Assembly (NCBI GenBank): GCA_963974645.1
Contig: CAXBEA010000018.1
Location: forward strand, 1-47,116
Source of the DNA: Motiliproteus sp963974645
GTDB taxonomy: Bacteria > Pseudomonadota > Gammaproteobacteria > Pseudomonadales > Balneatricaceae
Direction of reading: 5' to 3'
Length of the DNA stretch: 47,116 nt
In this document: in pieces, positions 1-7,630 of the stretch
How positions within the stretch are numbered: position 1 is the first letter of the stretch
Layout: every line of letters starts with the position of its first letter
Translations under genes and position numbers: made by a program
Notes under the pieces: generated by a model
The model's input: the letters and a program-made list of their open reading frames with translations, nothing else
The model's database searches: none
What the model was told of the DNA's origin: nothing

Positions 1-36
1 TTGTGGCTACAGGGTTTGAGGCATTTAAGGTGGTTT

Positions 37-1368
37 TTAAGTCACGGATTCAGGAATAAGAAACTCATCGCCGCCGATCCGCGCAAATATATCCCCATTG
101 CGCACGCACTGATTGACCGCCTGAGTGATGGTGGAGATCATCCAGTCCCCCATCTTGTGGCCAAAATTGTCATTGATGGTTTTTAGATTATCGATATCAA
201 TAAAGCAAACTACGAAATGTTTACCGTTACGCTGAGCCTGTGACATCAGCTTATCGAGTACGATCAAACCGGTACGACGATTCATGATTCCGGTCAACTC
301 ATCGGTAGTCGCGTAATGCTCAAGCACCTTCTGAGCTTTCTTAATCTCTGAGATGTCGGTCAGGCCAATCACCAGAAGAGGTTCATCTTGGATAGATATC
401 TTGCGGACCGATGCCAATGTCGGCATAGCTGTGTTTAGGGCGTTGATAACAATAATTTCGTACTCATTAACGCTGCTGGCTTCACCAAGCCGGTGTAGGA
501 ATTTGACATTAGGCGGATGATTGATATCCATAAACTCTTTAAAACAGCGATCACCTGCAGAAAACTCGAGGAGCAATATGTCATGAGCTTTCTGGTTTAC
601 GCGAATGATTGACAGCGTTTCCGGATTGACTAGCAACAAGGCGGTAGGGCTGACTGAAAACAGTTTTTCAAGGTCTTCTTCGCGTTGCAGTAATGCTTTC
701 ATATCTGCGGCGATGCGACGGGCAGCAGGGGCAAAAATCAGTAGAGCTACAAGTATCAAAATGAGCAGGGTGATACCGAGTAATATAAGTTCGAGCCGTC
801 TTATAAAGTCGACTTTTTCATTGGCTTCGTGCTCGTAGCGAAAAACCACTCTGTTCATTCCGGTCAAAAAATCCTGTTCATTTTCTCTTATCTGGACCTG
901 CGCCAGGGCAACGCTGCTGGGATCTGCCAACGGGTCAAGAAGTGTTGTGGTAGCGGTAGAAATTAGCTGCTTATTTTCGGCGATATTGGCAAAGAGTGCC
1001 GTGATCTCTGCGCTGTTATCGCCTGGCAGACCTAGCTCGATATCTCCATGCTGTAGCCCCTGATGGGAACGGTTCCATAGAGTCACAGCAGCGCTGAGTT
1101 CCTCGCGAGTCGCACTGAGCTGGTCGGGATTTTCTGCGTTATTAATGGCACTGCTAGCCTTGGCGATTTTTTGACTGAGCATCCGCTGCCGGCCGGCAAT
1201 ATTGACCACCCGAGAAACATAACCCTGACTTTCGAAAGAAAGCTGAATGATAATCTGGGAGCTGATCGTCAGCACCGCAATCAACGTCAGCGCGATAATA
1301 TAACGTAGCCGCAATTGACTACCGGTCAGGCGGAAACGTTGGGTTTGCGCAGGTAGATCCGTTGTCAT
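37..1368 (-). CDS. PilJ-type sensor / PAS / truncated GGDEF diguanylate cyclase
   Basis: Membrane sensor of the diguanylate cyclase class, 443 residues. A membrane helix (about 18-40) is followed by a PilJ-like periplasmic region containing the typical 'AGRQRMLSQKIAKAS' stretch, a second helix (about 185-212), a PAS domain (about 230-340) and a GGDEF domain. An RxxD (RNGD) inhibitory site lies five residues before the GGDEF motif (432-436). The reading frame stops seven residues after that motif, so about 70 residues of the catalytic fold are missing. Another frame stays open from the stop to the window edge, which fits a frameshift, but the edge prevents a decision. As read here the protein could sense but should not make c-di-GMP. 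Confidence 0.8.
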   Translation of the reverse strand: MTTDLPAQTQRFRLTGSQLRLRYIIALTLIAVLTISSQIIIQLSFESQGYVSRVVNIAGRQRMLSQKIAKASSAINNAENPDQLSATREELSAAVTLWNRSHQGLQHGDIELGLPGDNSAEITALFANIAENKQLISTATTTLLDPLADPSSVALAQVQIRENEQDFLTGMNRVVFRYEHEANEKVDFIRRLELILLGITLLILILVALLIFAPAARRIAADMKALLQREEDLEKLFSVSPTALLLVNPETLSIIRVNQKAHDILLLEFSAGDRCFKEFMDINHPPNVKFLHRLGEASSVNEYEIIVINALNTAMPTLASVRKISIQDEPLLVIGLTDISEIKKAQKVLEHYATTDELTGIMNRRTGLIVLDKLMSQAQRNGKHFVVCFIDIDNLKTINDNFGHKMGDWMISTITQAVNQCVRNGDIFARIGGDEFLIPESVT

Positions 1369-1437
1369 AACAACACTCTTTACTTCATTGGCGACAGCTT
1401 GTCATCAAACACGCTGTACCCTGAACTCTAGCAGGAG

Positions 1438-1481
1438 ATGGATGCAAAAGGCATCCATAGTCCCCATTACAGGGTAATGGG
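1438..1481. other. Two adjacent stem-loops in the GGDEF gene leader
   Basis: Two perfect inverted repeats lie back to back. The first has 8-bp arms at 1438-1445 and 1451-1458 with a 5-nt loop. The second has 8-bp arms at 1463-1470 and 1474-1481 with a 3-nt loop. They sit 70-113 bp upstream of the GGDEF start codon, so they could be structure in its 5' leader. No T-run follows either hairpin, so they do not look like ordinary terminators. Confidence 0.4.
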
Positions 1482-1533
1482 TTATCAGAGACGGTGGGGT
1501 ATCTGGTCCGGATAAGCGCCGTAGGGACGTTAA

Positions 1534-1726
1534 CAGGTCGGGCTGAGCCTGGTTCCTGCGCACGGGGTTAGAAGATGATCAGGTCTGAATCGAGGTTGAA
1601 GATACTGGCAAAGGCATCGTAGCTGAAGACCTCAAACGGGTTTTTGCCCCATTCTTTACTACCAAACCGGCAGGTATGGGAACCGGGTTGGGCTGTCTAT
1701 TTCCTACGGAATCGTGCAATCAACGA
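1534..1726 (+). pseudogene. Histidine kinase C-terminal (HATPase_c) remnant
   Basis: Decayed end of a sensor histidine kinase. Read on the plus strand, the segment gives the G1 box 'EVEDTGKGI', then 'VFAPFFTTKPAGMGTGLG', then, one frame over, 'SISYGIVQS', which together are the G1/F/G2 boxes of HATPase_c. A TGA stands where an Arg codon (CGA) is expected just before the G1 box. One base is missing in the 'GLGL-SISYG' stretch. No upstream HisKA or sensor part is recognisable. It is a relic between the GGDEF gene and the DUF2798 gene. Confidence 0.75.
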
Positions 1727-1738
1727 AGATTAGCGATG

Positions 1739-2008
1739 CTATGGTACCGTTCGTACAATCCATGATGTAAGTCTGCGTGCCACAGGCAGCATTAAAAGCA
1801 AGGCGGGAAAGGCTATTAACCATGAGATTGCCCAGGAACCCATCCAGATATTCAGAACATCCTCAGCCCATCCAATGCTTCTTAAGGTACTGATGAAGGA
1901 AACAATGCAGGTCATGAAGAAAGACAGAATCAAAGGCATTACAAAAGCAGTATAGCGAGCAGGGAGCTTGCGAAGAAGGAAGGCGCTATTTGGTCTTGGG
2001 GTGTTCAT
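1739..2008 (-). CDS. DUF2798 family small membrane protein
   Basis: Inner membrane protein of 89 residues with two hydrophobic helices (about 20-42 and 60-78). The pattern 'LPARYTAFVMPLILSFFMT' followed by a Trp-rich second helix fits the DUF2798 family, whose function is unknown. The ATG at 2008 is preceded by an AGGA-type ribosome binding site. It stands alone, with a histidine kinase relic beyond its 3' end. Confidence 0.75.
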   Translation of the reverse strand: MNTPRPNSAFLLRKLPARYTAFVMPLILSFFMTCIVSFISTLRSIGWAEDVLNIWMGSWAISWLIAFPALLLMLPVARRLTSWIVRTVP

Positions 2009-2233
2009 GAGTGATCCTGAGGAAAACGCCTAAGGGGTTAAAAAATCACATGGCTAATAAGCGGGCCGAAGATCTATAATCCTCAGCCCGCACCACGTCG
2101 TCTACACAGGGTATCCTAGCGAGCGGATCCTCAGTGTCGGCAAGCATACTCTATTGCCTCAACATTCAAGAAGCAAAGAAACGACCCTAAGTTGCAGTTG
2201 ATACTGATTTCTTAGGGCTGACAATGCCATTGT

Positions 2234-2761
2234 TTATTTATACGCTCCTGAGGCGTAATGCAACTCATAGCTATGGCTGTAGATCTCTAGGATGTTGCCG
2301 AACGGATCTTCCATATAGATCATTCGATAGGGTTTTTCACCCGGGTAATAATACCGAGGCTTAGCCATTCGCTTCTTGCCTCCAGCGGCGACAATTTTCT
2401 CAGCCAACCCCTCGACATCGGGGTCTTGAACGCAGAAATGAAATACCCCCGTTTTCCAATATTCAAAATTGTCATCTGGGTTCTGTTGATTCTTGAATTG
2501 AAACAACTCGACACCGATGCGGTCCCCCGTTGATAGGTGGGCGATCTTAAAGGATTCCCAGCTAGCCCCGAACACATCGGTACACATCTCTCCGATAGGG
2601 CTGTCATCCTCGACAATCTCAGTAGGCTCCATAATCAGATACCACCCCAGTACCTGGGTATAAAATTTAACTGCGGCATCAAGATCTGGCACTGAAATCC
2701 CGATATGGGAAAACGTACGGGGGTAGGGGTTTGCAGGTGTCTCAGGGCGTGAATCGGTCAT
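2234..2761 (-). CDS. VOC (glyoxalase/extradiol dioxygenase-like) family protein
   Basis: Small metalloenzyme-fold protein of 175 residues. It has the paired VOC pattern: an N-terminal half beginning 'FSHIGISVPDLDAAVKFY' and a C-terminal half with 'GVFHFCVQDPDVEGLAEKI' and 'YMEDPFGNILEIYSHS'. Likely metal ligands are the His of the first strand, the His of 'VFHF' and the Glu of 'ILEIY'. The substrate cannot be told from sequence; lactoylglutathione lyase-like and dioxygenase-like members look alike. It is divergent from the LysR gene at 2859 and shares an intergenic region with a perfect palindrome, so LysR control is likely. Confidence 0.8.
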   Translation of the reverse strand: MTDSRPETPANPYPRTFSHIGISVPDLDAAVKFYTQVLGWYLIMEPTEIVEDDSPIGEMCTDVFGASWESFKIAHLSTGDRIGVELFQFKNQQNPDDNFEYWKTGVFHFCVQDPDVEGLAEKIVAAGGKKRMAKPRYYYPGEKPYRMIYMEDPFGNILEIYSHSYELHYASGAYK

Positions 2762-2820
2762 GACTTTTGCTCCACATTATTAATGTTGATGAGCAGTGTA
2801 TAAAGCTATCATGCTGATAT

Positions 2821-2844
2821 AAAATTATCATTAATGATAATTTT
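2821..2844. promoter_or_regulatory. Perfect 24-bp palindrome, probable LysR operator
   Basis: The 12-bp half AAAATTATCATT is followed directly by its exact reverse complement. It contains the T-N11-A spacing expected of LysR boxes. The site ends 14 bp before the LysR start codon and lies 60 bp from the divergent VOC start, a position suited to autoregulation and control of the VOC gene. Confidence 0.7.
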
Positions 2845-2858
2845 GATAATCTCTAGTT

Positions 2859-3731
2859 ATGATAAATCCCGTATTCCTTCGTACCTTTATGAGCTTGGTG
2901 AGAACCCATCACTTCACGCGTACCGCTGAGCTACTCAACATGACCCAGCCAGGCGTTAGCCAGCACATCAAGAAGCTTGAAGCGCTGCTTGGCAAGCCGT
3001 TGCTAAGCCGTCATGGGAAATCTTTCGAGTTAACAGCCGTTGGCGACAGTTTGTATCGCTACGGATTACAACAGGCCGAAGCGGAGTCTGAGCTGGTCAA
3101 CAGCATCGCTGGGGATGACCTGCATACCGGTGACTGCAGGCTTGCTTGTTCGGGCTCAATGGCAATGCAGCTTTACCCAGCGTTACTGAATCTACAACAG
3201 CGATTTACAGGCCTAACAGTGAGTGTTGAGGCGGCACCTAACTTGGCCATTGTTGAGCGGATTAGATCCAACCAATCAGATATGGGCATCGTAACGCAGC
3301 CTGTTAACGATCCAAAACTGGTGCAAGAGCGGCTTGGTGAAGATGCACTCTGTTTGGTGGTCCCAGCACAAGCCGAGTCAACATGGCCCGTGTTATTGCA
3401 GCTTGGCTTTATCAGCCATCCAGACGGGCATCACTATGCAACTCAGCTATTAGAGATGAATTTTCCGAACGAATTTTTGGGGATGGATCGGATCCCGCAG
3501 TCTGGCTATATCAACCAACTCAGCCAGATTTTATTGCCGGTCTCTCTGGGCTTAGGGTTTACGGTTATTCCACAGTCGTCACTGGACGCATTCCACTACC
3601 CTGATCGTATTCGCAGTGCCCAGCTCAGGGTGCCAATAAACGAAACGGCGTTCCTTATCACCAAAAAGCACCGCGCATTAGCCTCAAGATACCAAATGAT
3701 CAGAGAGATCCTGGCAGATCAATGGAGCTAA
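2859..3731 (+). CDS. LysR family transcriptional regulator
   Basis: DNA-binding regulator of 290 residues. The winged helix-turn-helix occupies about residues 1-60, with the typical 'HFTRTAELLNMTQPGVSQHIKKLE' type recognition region, followed by a periplasmic-binding-like effector domain. It is transcribed away from the VOC gene, and the palindrome at 2821-2844 lies just upstream of its start. The effector is unknown. The divergent arrangement suggests it controls the VOC gene and itself. Confidence 0.9.
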   Translation: MINPVFLRTFMSLVRTHHFTRTAELLNMTQPGVSQHIKKLEALLGKPLLSRHGKSFELTAVGDSLYRYGLQQAEAESELVNSIAGDDLHTGDCRLACSGSMAMQLYPALLNLQQRFTGLTVSVEAAPNLAIVERIRSNQSDMGIVTQPVNDPKLVQERLGEDALCLVVPAQAESTWPVLLQLGFISHPDGHHYATQLLEMNFPNEFLGMDRIPQSGYINQLSQILLPVSLGLGFTVIPQSSLDAFHYPDRIRSAQLRVPINETAFLITKKHRALASRYQMIREILADQWS

Positions 3732-4081
3732 CCCGTACGACACGCTCAATTTTCCTGAATTCAAAATGAAAGCATAAGCTAGTAGCCGAAAGTACGTCAG
3801 CCACCACAAAACAATTGTTACCAGGCTCGGCGTAAACTACCGGTCGTAGCAGGGAAACGATTAATTCCCGGCCTCGCAAGACAAACACTCGAAATGCGAA
3901 GGGGGTGGTTTTTTACCCGTTTTTTGTTTGAGCGCGATGGTTCAAATCCAACTAGCCTGGCTTCGGCAGCTGGCGTGGGTCGGCGCATATTACCGACAGG
4001 ATGTGAATTATAGTTCTTTTAGTTTTGGGTGGGCAATCCTTGTCTGTATGGCGTTAATTTACTATTTATCCTGATATGTTA
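3732..4081. other. Non-coding stretch with no recognisable gene
   Basis: The interval holds only a short open frame on the minus strand without similarity I recognise. A weak GGGT/ACCC hairpin followed by six T's around 3903-3928 may be the LysR terminator. A T-arm-like stretch near 3937-3955 has no matching tRNA body. Confidence 0.35.
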
Positions 4082-4095
4082 TTGATCCAAGTCAA
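4082..4095 (+). promoter_or_regulatory. Anr/FNR-type box
   Basis: TTGATCCAAGTCAA matches the TTGAT-N4-GTCAA form common for Anr/Dnr/FNR sites. A plausible -10 (TATTTT, 4114-4119) puts the box centre near -38 to -41 of a start around 4126-4130, as at class II activated promoters. This would link the downstream Cache protein and chemoreceptor to oxygen limitation. Confidence 0.6.
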
Positions 4096-4132
4096 AGATC
4101 TCGACTTCTCTGTTATTTTTGCTCTGGTTCAG

Positions 4133-4262
4133 GCAGGGAGTTTGTAGCATTATAATTCCTGTTGCTGAGAGGGTCTGTACTTCCCGTTCGTCCAGGAACG
4201 CCAGGAAAGCTAGGTTCAACCTACGGATATTGATCGATTATGGTGGCTGGTAAGGCTCCCAT
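4133..4262 (+). ncRNA. Possible structured 5' leader of the Cache/chemoreceptor unit
   Basis: About 130 nt between the presumed promoter and the Cache gene are bounded by complementary GGGAG and CTCCC segments. They contain local stems such as CGTTC/GAACG and AGGTT/AACCT. The layout resembles a closed multi-stem leader. I could not match it to the c-di-GMP, TPP or cobalamin riboswitch consensus, so the assignment is tentative. Confidence 0.25.
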
Positions 4263-4299
4263 CTGAACTGACACTAAATAAAAAAACGAAGGTCATGTT

Positions 4300-4749
4300 A
4301 TGAAGCATTTATTTAAGTCTTTGCTAGTCATTCTGTTCTGTCTACCGCTGCTGGCTGCAGCCAGCAACCGCGAGGATGCCAAAGCGATGACGCTTAAGGC
4401 CGTCGCCTATGTTGAACAACACGGTGTGGACGCTTCCCGGGAGCCGTTTCAGACAAAAGATGGTGCGTTTTATCAGGATGAACTCTATGTTTTTATAATT
4501 GATTTTAACGGTAAGACACTAATCCATGGCGCCAACCCAAAATTGGACGGCAAGGTACTGCTCAAACTCAAAGACCCCAAGGGCAACTACTTCATGAAGG
4601 ACATGATCGAGGTGGTCAAGGCTGATGGCGGTGGTTGGGTCAACTACATGTGGAAACATCCGCAGACGGGTAAGTTGACGTCCAAGGTTACCTACGTTCA
4701 GAAGATCGCAGGCATCGATGGGCTGGTTGGTTGCGGAGTGTTCGAATAA
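4300..4749 (+). CDS. Secreted single-Cache-domain protein
   Basis: Periplasmic protein of 149 residues. A signal peptide (about 1-22, ending at 'LAAA') is followed by one Cache fold containing 'DELYVFIIDFNGKTLIHGANP', 'GNYFMKDMIEV' and 'GGGWVNYMW', the small-ligand sensing pattern also found in chemoreceptors. There is no membrane anchor or output domain. It lies 87 bp upstream of a methyl-accepting chemotaxis protein in the same direction, so it may act as a soluble ligand-binding partner of that receptor. Expression is probably linked to the Anr box at 4082. Confidence 0.8.
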   Translation: MKHLFKSLLVILFCLPLLAAASNREDAKAMTLKAVAYVEQHGVDASREPFQTKDGAFYQDELYVFIIDFNGKTLIHGANPKLDGKVLLKLKDPKGNYFMKDMIEVVKADGGGWVNYMWKHPQTGKLTSKVTYVQKIAGIDGLVGCGVFE

Positions 4750-4836
4750 GAGACTTGGTAGAATGATGGGCCTGAACGTGTCTTTGACTCTAGGGGCCCT
4801 TATGTTATTTGTTCTTTCTCGATCTAGGAGATCGCA

Positions 4837-6432
4837 ATGCTCCGCCTTTCCGGATTAAAAATAGGTCCCAAACTGCTTGCCAGCCCGCTCTTGGTGTTGC
4901 TGTTTATGCTCGGTATGGGCGTGCTTACCTACAGCACGCTATCCAACCAGCGTGATGTTATTTATGGCCAATTCGAACAAAATTTGTACCGCTATGATGC
5001 CAGTGCCCAGGTTACCCTCAAACTGACCAGCGTTCACGCTGAGCTGTACCGAGTGATGAACCTGATCAGCATGGGGGTGGACGGGGAGGCGTTCCAGGCG
5101 CAGATAGATCAGATCTTCGCTCGCCTGGAGGAGGTCAAGCAGCAGATCGAGTCAGAGGCTTTGCTCCAGCTGGTGACCAGTTATGTTACCAATGTCCAGG
5201 ATGCCGTCGACATGGCGGAGCTTGATTACACCGCTGCAACCATGATGATGGAAGATGCCGCCAAGGTGTTTGAGGAACTCAACAAAACTGTCAAGGCGAC
5301 GATGACCGAATCCCTCAGCCGCAGCGACCAGATGCTGAGTGACTCACGCGATCAGATCGATGTCACGATCAACGTCTTTTCACTGTTGTTGCTGGCCGCC
5401 GCTGCGATATCGATTATCACTTCGTTATGGATCGCCAAATCGATTAAAAATCAGGTGGCCGAGGTTGGCAGGGGGATCTCGCTGGTGACGCAAGGCGATC
5501 TAACCTGCCGGATCGATGTTACGTCCAAAGACGAGCTGGGGGTCATGGCCGAAGAGTTCAATAGGTTCATCACCAGCCAGCAACAGTTGATTGGTTATAT
5601 CACTACCTCTTCACAAGAGGTAAGTGCATCATCGAACCATTTGTCGGGTATCTCCGACGACACCAACCGCTTGATCGCCGAGCAGCATAGTGCCACCGAT
5701 CAGGTCGCCACCGCAGTCAACGAGATGTCAGCCACGGTGCAGGAGATCGCCCGCAATGCGGTGGATGCCGCCTTTGCGACCAAGGCAGCCGAAGAAAATG
5801 CCAGCGATGGCCAGCGCGTGGTGTCGCTATCGATTGAGGCGATTCAATCGCTGGCGACCGATGTCGAAGCGGCCTCGACGGTGATCGGCGAACTCGAAGC
5901 GGATGCGGAAAATATCGGCACCATCTTGGATGTGATCAGGGGGATTGCCGAGCAGACTAACCTGTTGGCGCTCAATGCCGCGATTGAGGCGGCCAGAGCA
6001 GGCGAACAGGGGCGTGGGTTTGCCGTAGTGGCCGATGAGGTGCGTAACCTGGCTGGTCGCACTCAGAAGTCCACCACGGAGATCCAGGCGATGATCGAAA
6101 AGCTCCAGACGAGGGCAAGACATGCTGTGCAGGTGATGAACCAGGGGCAGGAAAAGGCCCAAAATACGGTTACACAGGCCGCCACTACGGGCAGCGCGTT
6201 GTTGAAAATTACCCAGATGGTCTCGACCATCAACGATATGAATACCCAGATCGCCAGTGCGGCGGAAGAGCAAAGCGGCGTCACCGAGGAGATCAACCGC
6301 AACGTGACCCTGATTAGCGAAATCTCAGAGCGCAGTTCAACCAGCTGTCATCAGACGGCGACGGCCAGTAGCCAGCTGAAAAGCCTGTCGAATGATCTGC
6401 TCAAGCAGGTGGAGCGGTTTAAAGTAGCATAG
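4837..6432 (+). CDS. Methyl-accepting chemotaxis protein
   Basis: Inner membrane chemoreceptor of 531 residues. A first transmembrane helix (about 12-32) is followed by an all-helical periplasmic sensor of four-helix-bundle type (about 35-180), a second helix (about 182-202), a HAMP linker and a long cytoplasmic coiled coil. The signalling hairpin tip is intact ('EQTNLLALNAAIEAARAGEQ', then GRGFAVVADEVR). The C-terminus ends in 'QVERFKVA' and has no NWETF-type CheR/CheB tether. It follows the secreted Cache protein, which may present the ligand. It converges with trhO. Confidence 0.93.
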   Translation: MLRLSGLKIGPKLLASPLLVLLFMLGMGVLTYSTLSNQRDVIYGQFEQNLYRYDASAQVTLKLTSVHAELYRVMNLISMGVDGEAFQAQIDQIFARLEEVKQQIESEALLQLVTSYVTNVQDAVDMAELDYTAATMMMEDAAKVFEELNKTVKATMTESLSRSDQMLSDSRDQIDVTINVFSLLLLAAAAISIITSLWIAKSIKNQVAEVGRGISLVTQGDLTCRIDVTSKDELGVMAEEFNRFITSQQQLIGYITTSSQEVSASSNHLSGISDDTNRLIAEQHSATDQVATAVNEMSATVQEIARNAVDAAFATKAAEENASDGQRVVSLSIEAIQSLATDVEAASTVIGELEADAENIGTILDVIRGIAEQTNLLALNAAIEAARAGEQGRGFAVVADEVRNLAGRTQKSTTEIQAMIEKLQTRARHAVQVMNQGQEKAQNTVTQAATTGSALLKITQMVSTINDMNTQIASAAEEQSGVTEEINRNVTLISEISERSSTSCHQTATASSQLKSLSNDLLKQVERFKVA

Positions 6433-6503
6433 TGTTTGGGTAGCAGGTCAAACCCACTAGATCTTGCTGACATACGAAGATAAGACGGTCTGGCGCGACT
6501 TGG

Positions 6504-7415
6504 TCAGACTCCACCTAGATGTGTACCGCCGCGCTGTGACGCCAGTTCCATCTGTTTTTGGCGTTCCAAAAATCGCTTTTTTTGTATAATTGATTTCTTG
6601 TCGTGGCAATGGTGGCAGCTGACGCCTTTGAGATAATGGGCACTACTTTTTTCTTGCTCGGTAATCGGCTTGCGGCAAGCATGACACTGGTCATATAACC
6701 CTTTCTGTAGCTGATAGTTAACCGACACCCGGTCATCAAACACAAAGCAGTCACCTTGCCACAAGGAGTCCTGTGCGGGCATCTCTTCTAGGTATTTCAG
6801 GATGCCGCCTTGCAGGTGAAATACCTCATCAAACCCCTGCTCTTTGAGATAAGCGGTGGATTTTTCACAGCGAATACCGCCGGTGCAAAACATTGCGACT
6901 TTCTTGTGCTTATTTTTGTCCAGAGTATTCGCCACGAAGGATGGAAACTGGCGGAAGGTTTCTGTCTTGGGGTTGATCGCGTTGGCAAAGGTGCCAATTT
7001 CCACTTCGTAGTCGTTTCGCGTATCGATAACCAGCACGCTGGGGTCGCTTATCAGAGCATTCCAGTCGGCCGGTTTAACATAGGTGCCAACCAACCGATC
7101 TGGATCGATGCCTTCAACACCCAGGGTTACAATCTCTTTTTTCAGTTTGACCTTGCAGCGCTTGAACGGCAGTTGTGCGGCGTAGGACTCCTTGTGATCC
7201 AATTCGGCCAACCGTGGATCACTTTTCAGCCAGTCCAGCAGGGTATCGATCTGTTCGCGAGTACCGGCAACGGTTCCGTTGATCCCCTCTCGAGCGAGCA
7301 GTAAGGTGCCGCGAATGCTGTTCGCTTCCATCACTGCAAGCAGTGGTGCACGGAGCTGCTCATGATTTTCGAGAGTGACGAATTTATAGAGCGCAGTAAC
7401 AACAAATTTTGACAT
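6504..7415 (-). CDS. trhO: tRNA uridine(34) hydroxylase TrhO (YceA family rhodanese)
   Basis: Cytoplasmic tRNA modification enzyme that hydroxylates uridine 34 in the oxygen-dependent route to 5-carboxymethoxyuridine. It has 303 residues: an N-terminal acylphosphatase-like region with 'LLLAREGINGTVAGT', then a rhodanese domain with the catalytic-loop sequence 'MFCTGGIRCEKSTAYL', then a Cys-rich tail (CHACRKP and CHHCHDKKS) likely to bind zinc. Length and motifs fit the family. The start is supported by AGGA upstream. It is a single gene with no obvious operon partner. Confidence 0.92.
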   Translation of the reverse strand: MSKFVVTALYKFVTLENHEQLRAPLLAVMEANSIRGTLLLAREGINGTVAGTREQIDTLLDWLKSDPRLAELDHKESYAAQLPFKRCKVKLKKEIVTLGVEGIDPDRLVGTYVKPADWNALISDPSVLVIDTRNDYEVEIGTFANAINPKTETFRQFPSFVANTLDKNKHKKVAMFCTGGIRCEKSTAYLKEQGFDEVFHLQGGILKYLEEMPAQDSLWQGDCFVFDDRVSVNYQLQKGLYDQCHACRKPITEQEKSSAHYLKGVSCHHCHDKKSIIQKKRFLERQKQMELASQRGGTHLGGV

Positions 7416-7630
7416 GGGTATTCCTGATCGCGAGCTGGAACGTAAATCCAGTGGATTAGAGGGCAGAGTATGTTACCAAATAGTGACTTATGACACTTCT
7501 CTTTTTTGGCCCTTGTTTGTCATGGCTCGTTGCAGGTTGGGAGCAGATAGATAGCTGATTCGCTGAGCCGGCCATCAGACCCGCAGGGCCGCTTCATTGG
7601 ATTTCCTTTATTTGTTGGGTTCTAGATGCA

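Noticed and set aside
1568..1696. Minus-strand frame ending 'FASIFNLDSDLIIF' that looked like a protein C-terminus
   Set aside because: It is the antisense of the histidine kinase relic, which has recognisable G1/F/G2 boxes on the plus strand.
3930..3975. tRNA-like T-arm (GGTTCAAATCC) near 3940
   Set aside because: No acceptor stem partner, anticodon arm or D-arm can be drawn upstream, and one T-stem pair is mismatched.
4133..4262. c-di-GMP, TPP or cobalamin riboswitch before the Cache gene
   Set aside because: The conserved cores of these classes are absent; only a generic structured leader is supported.
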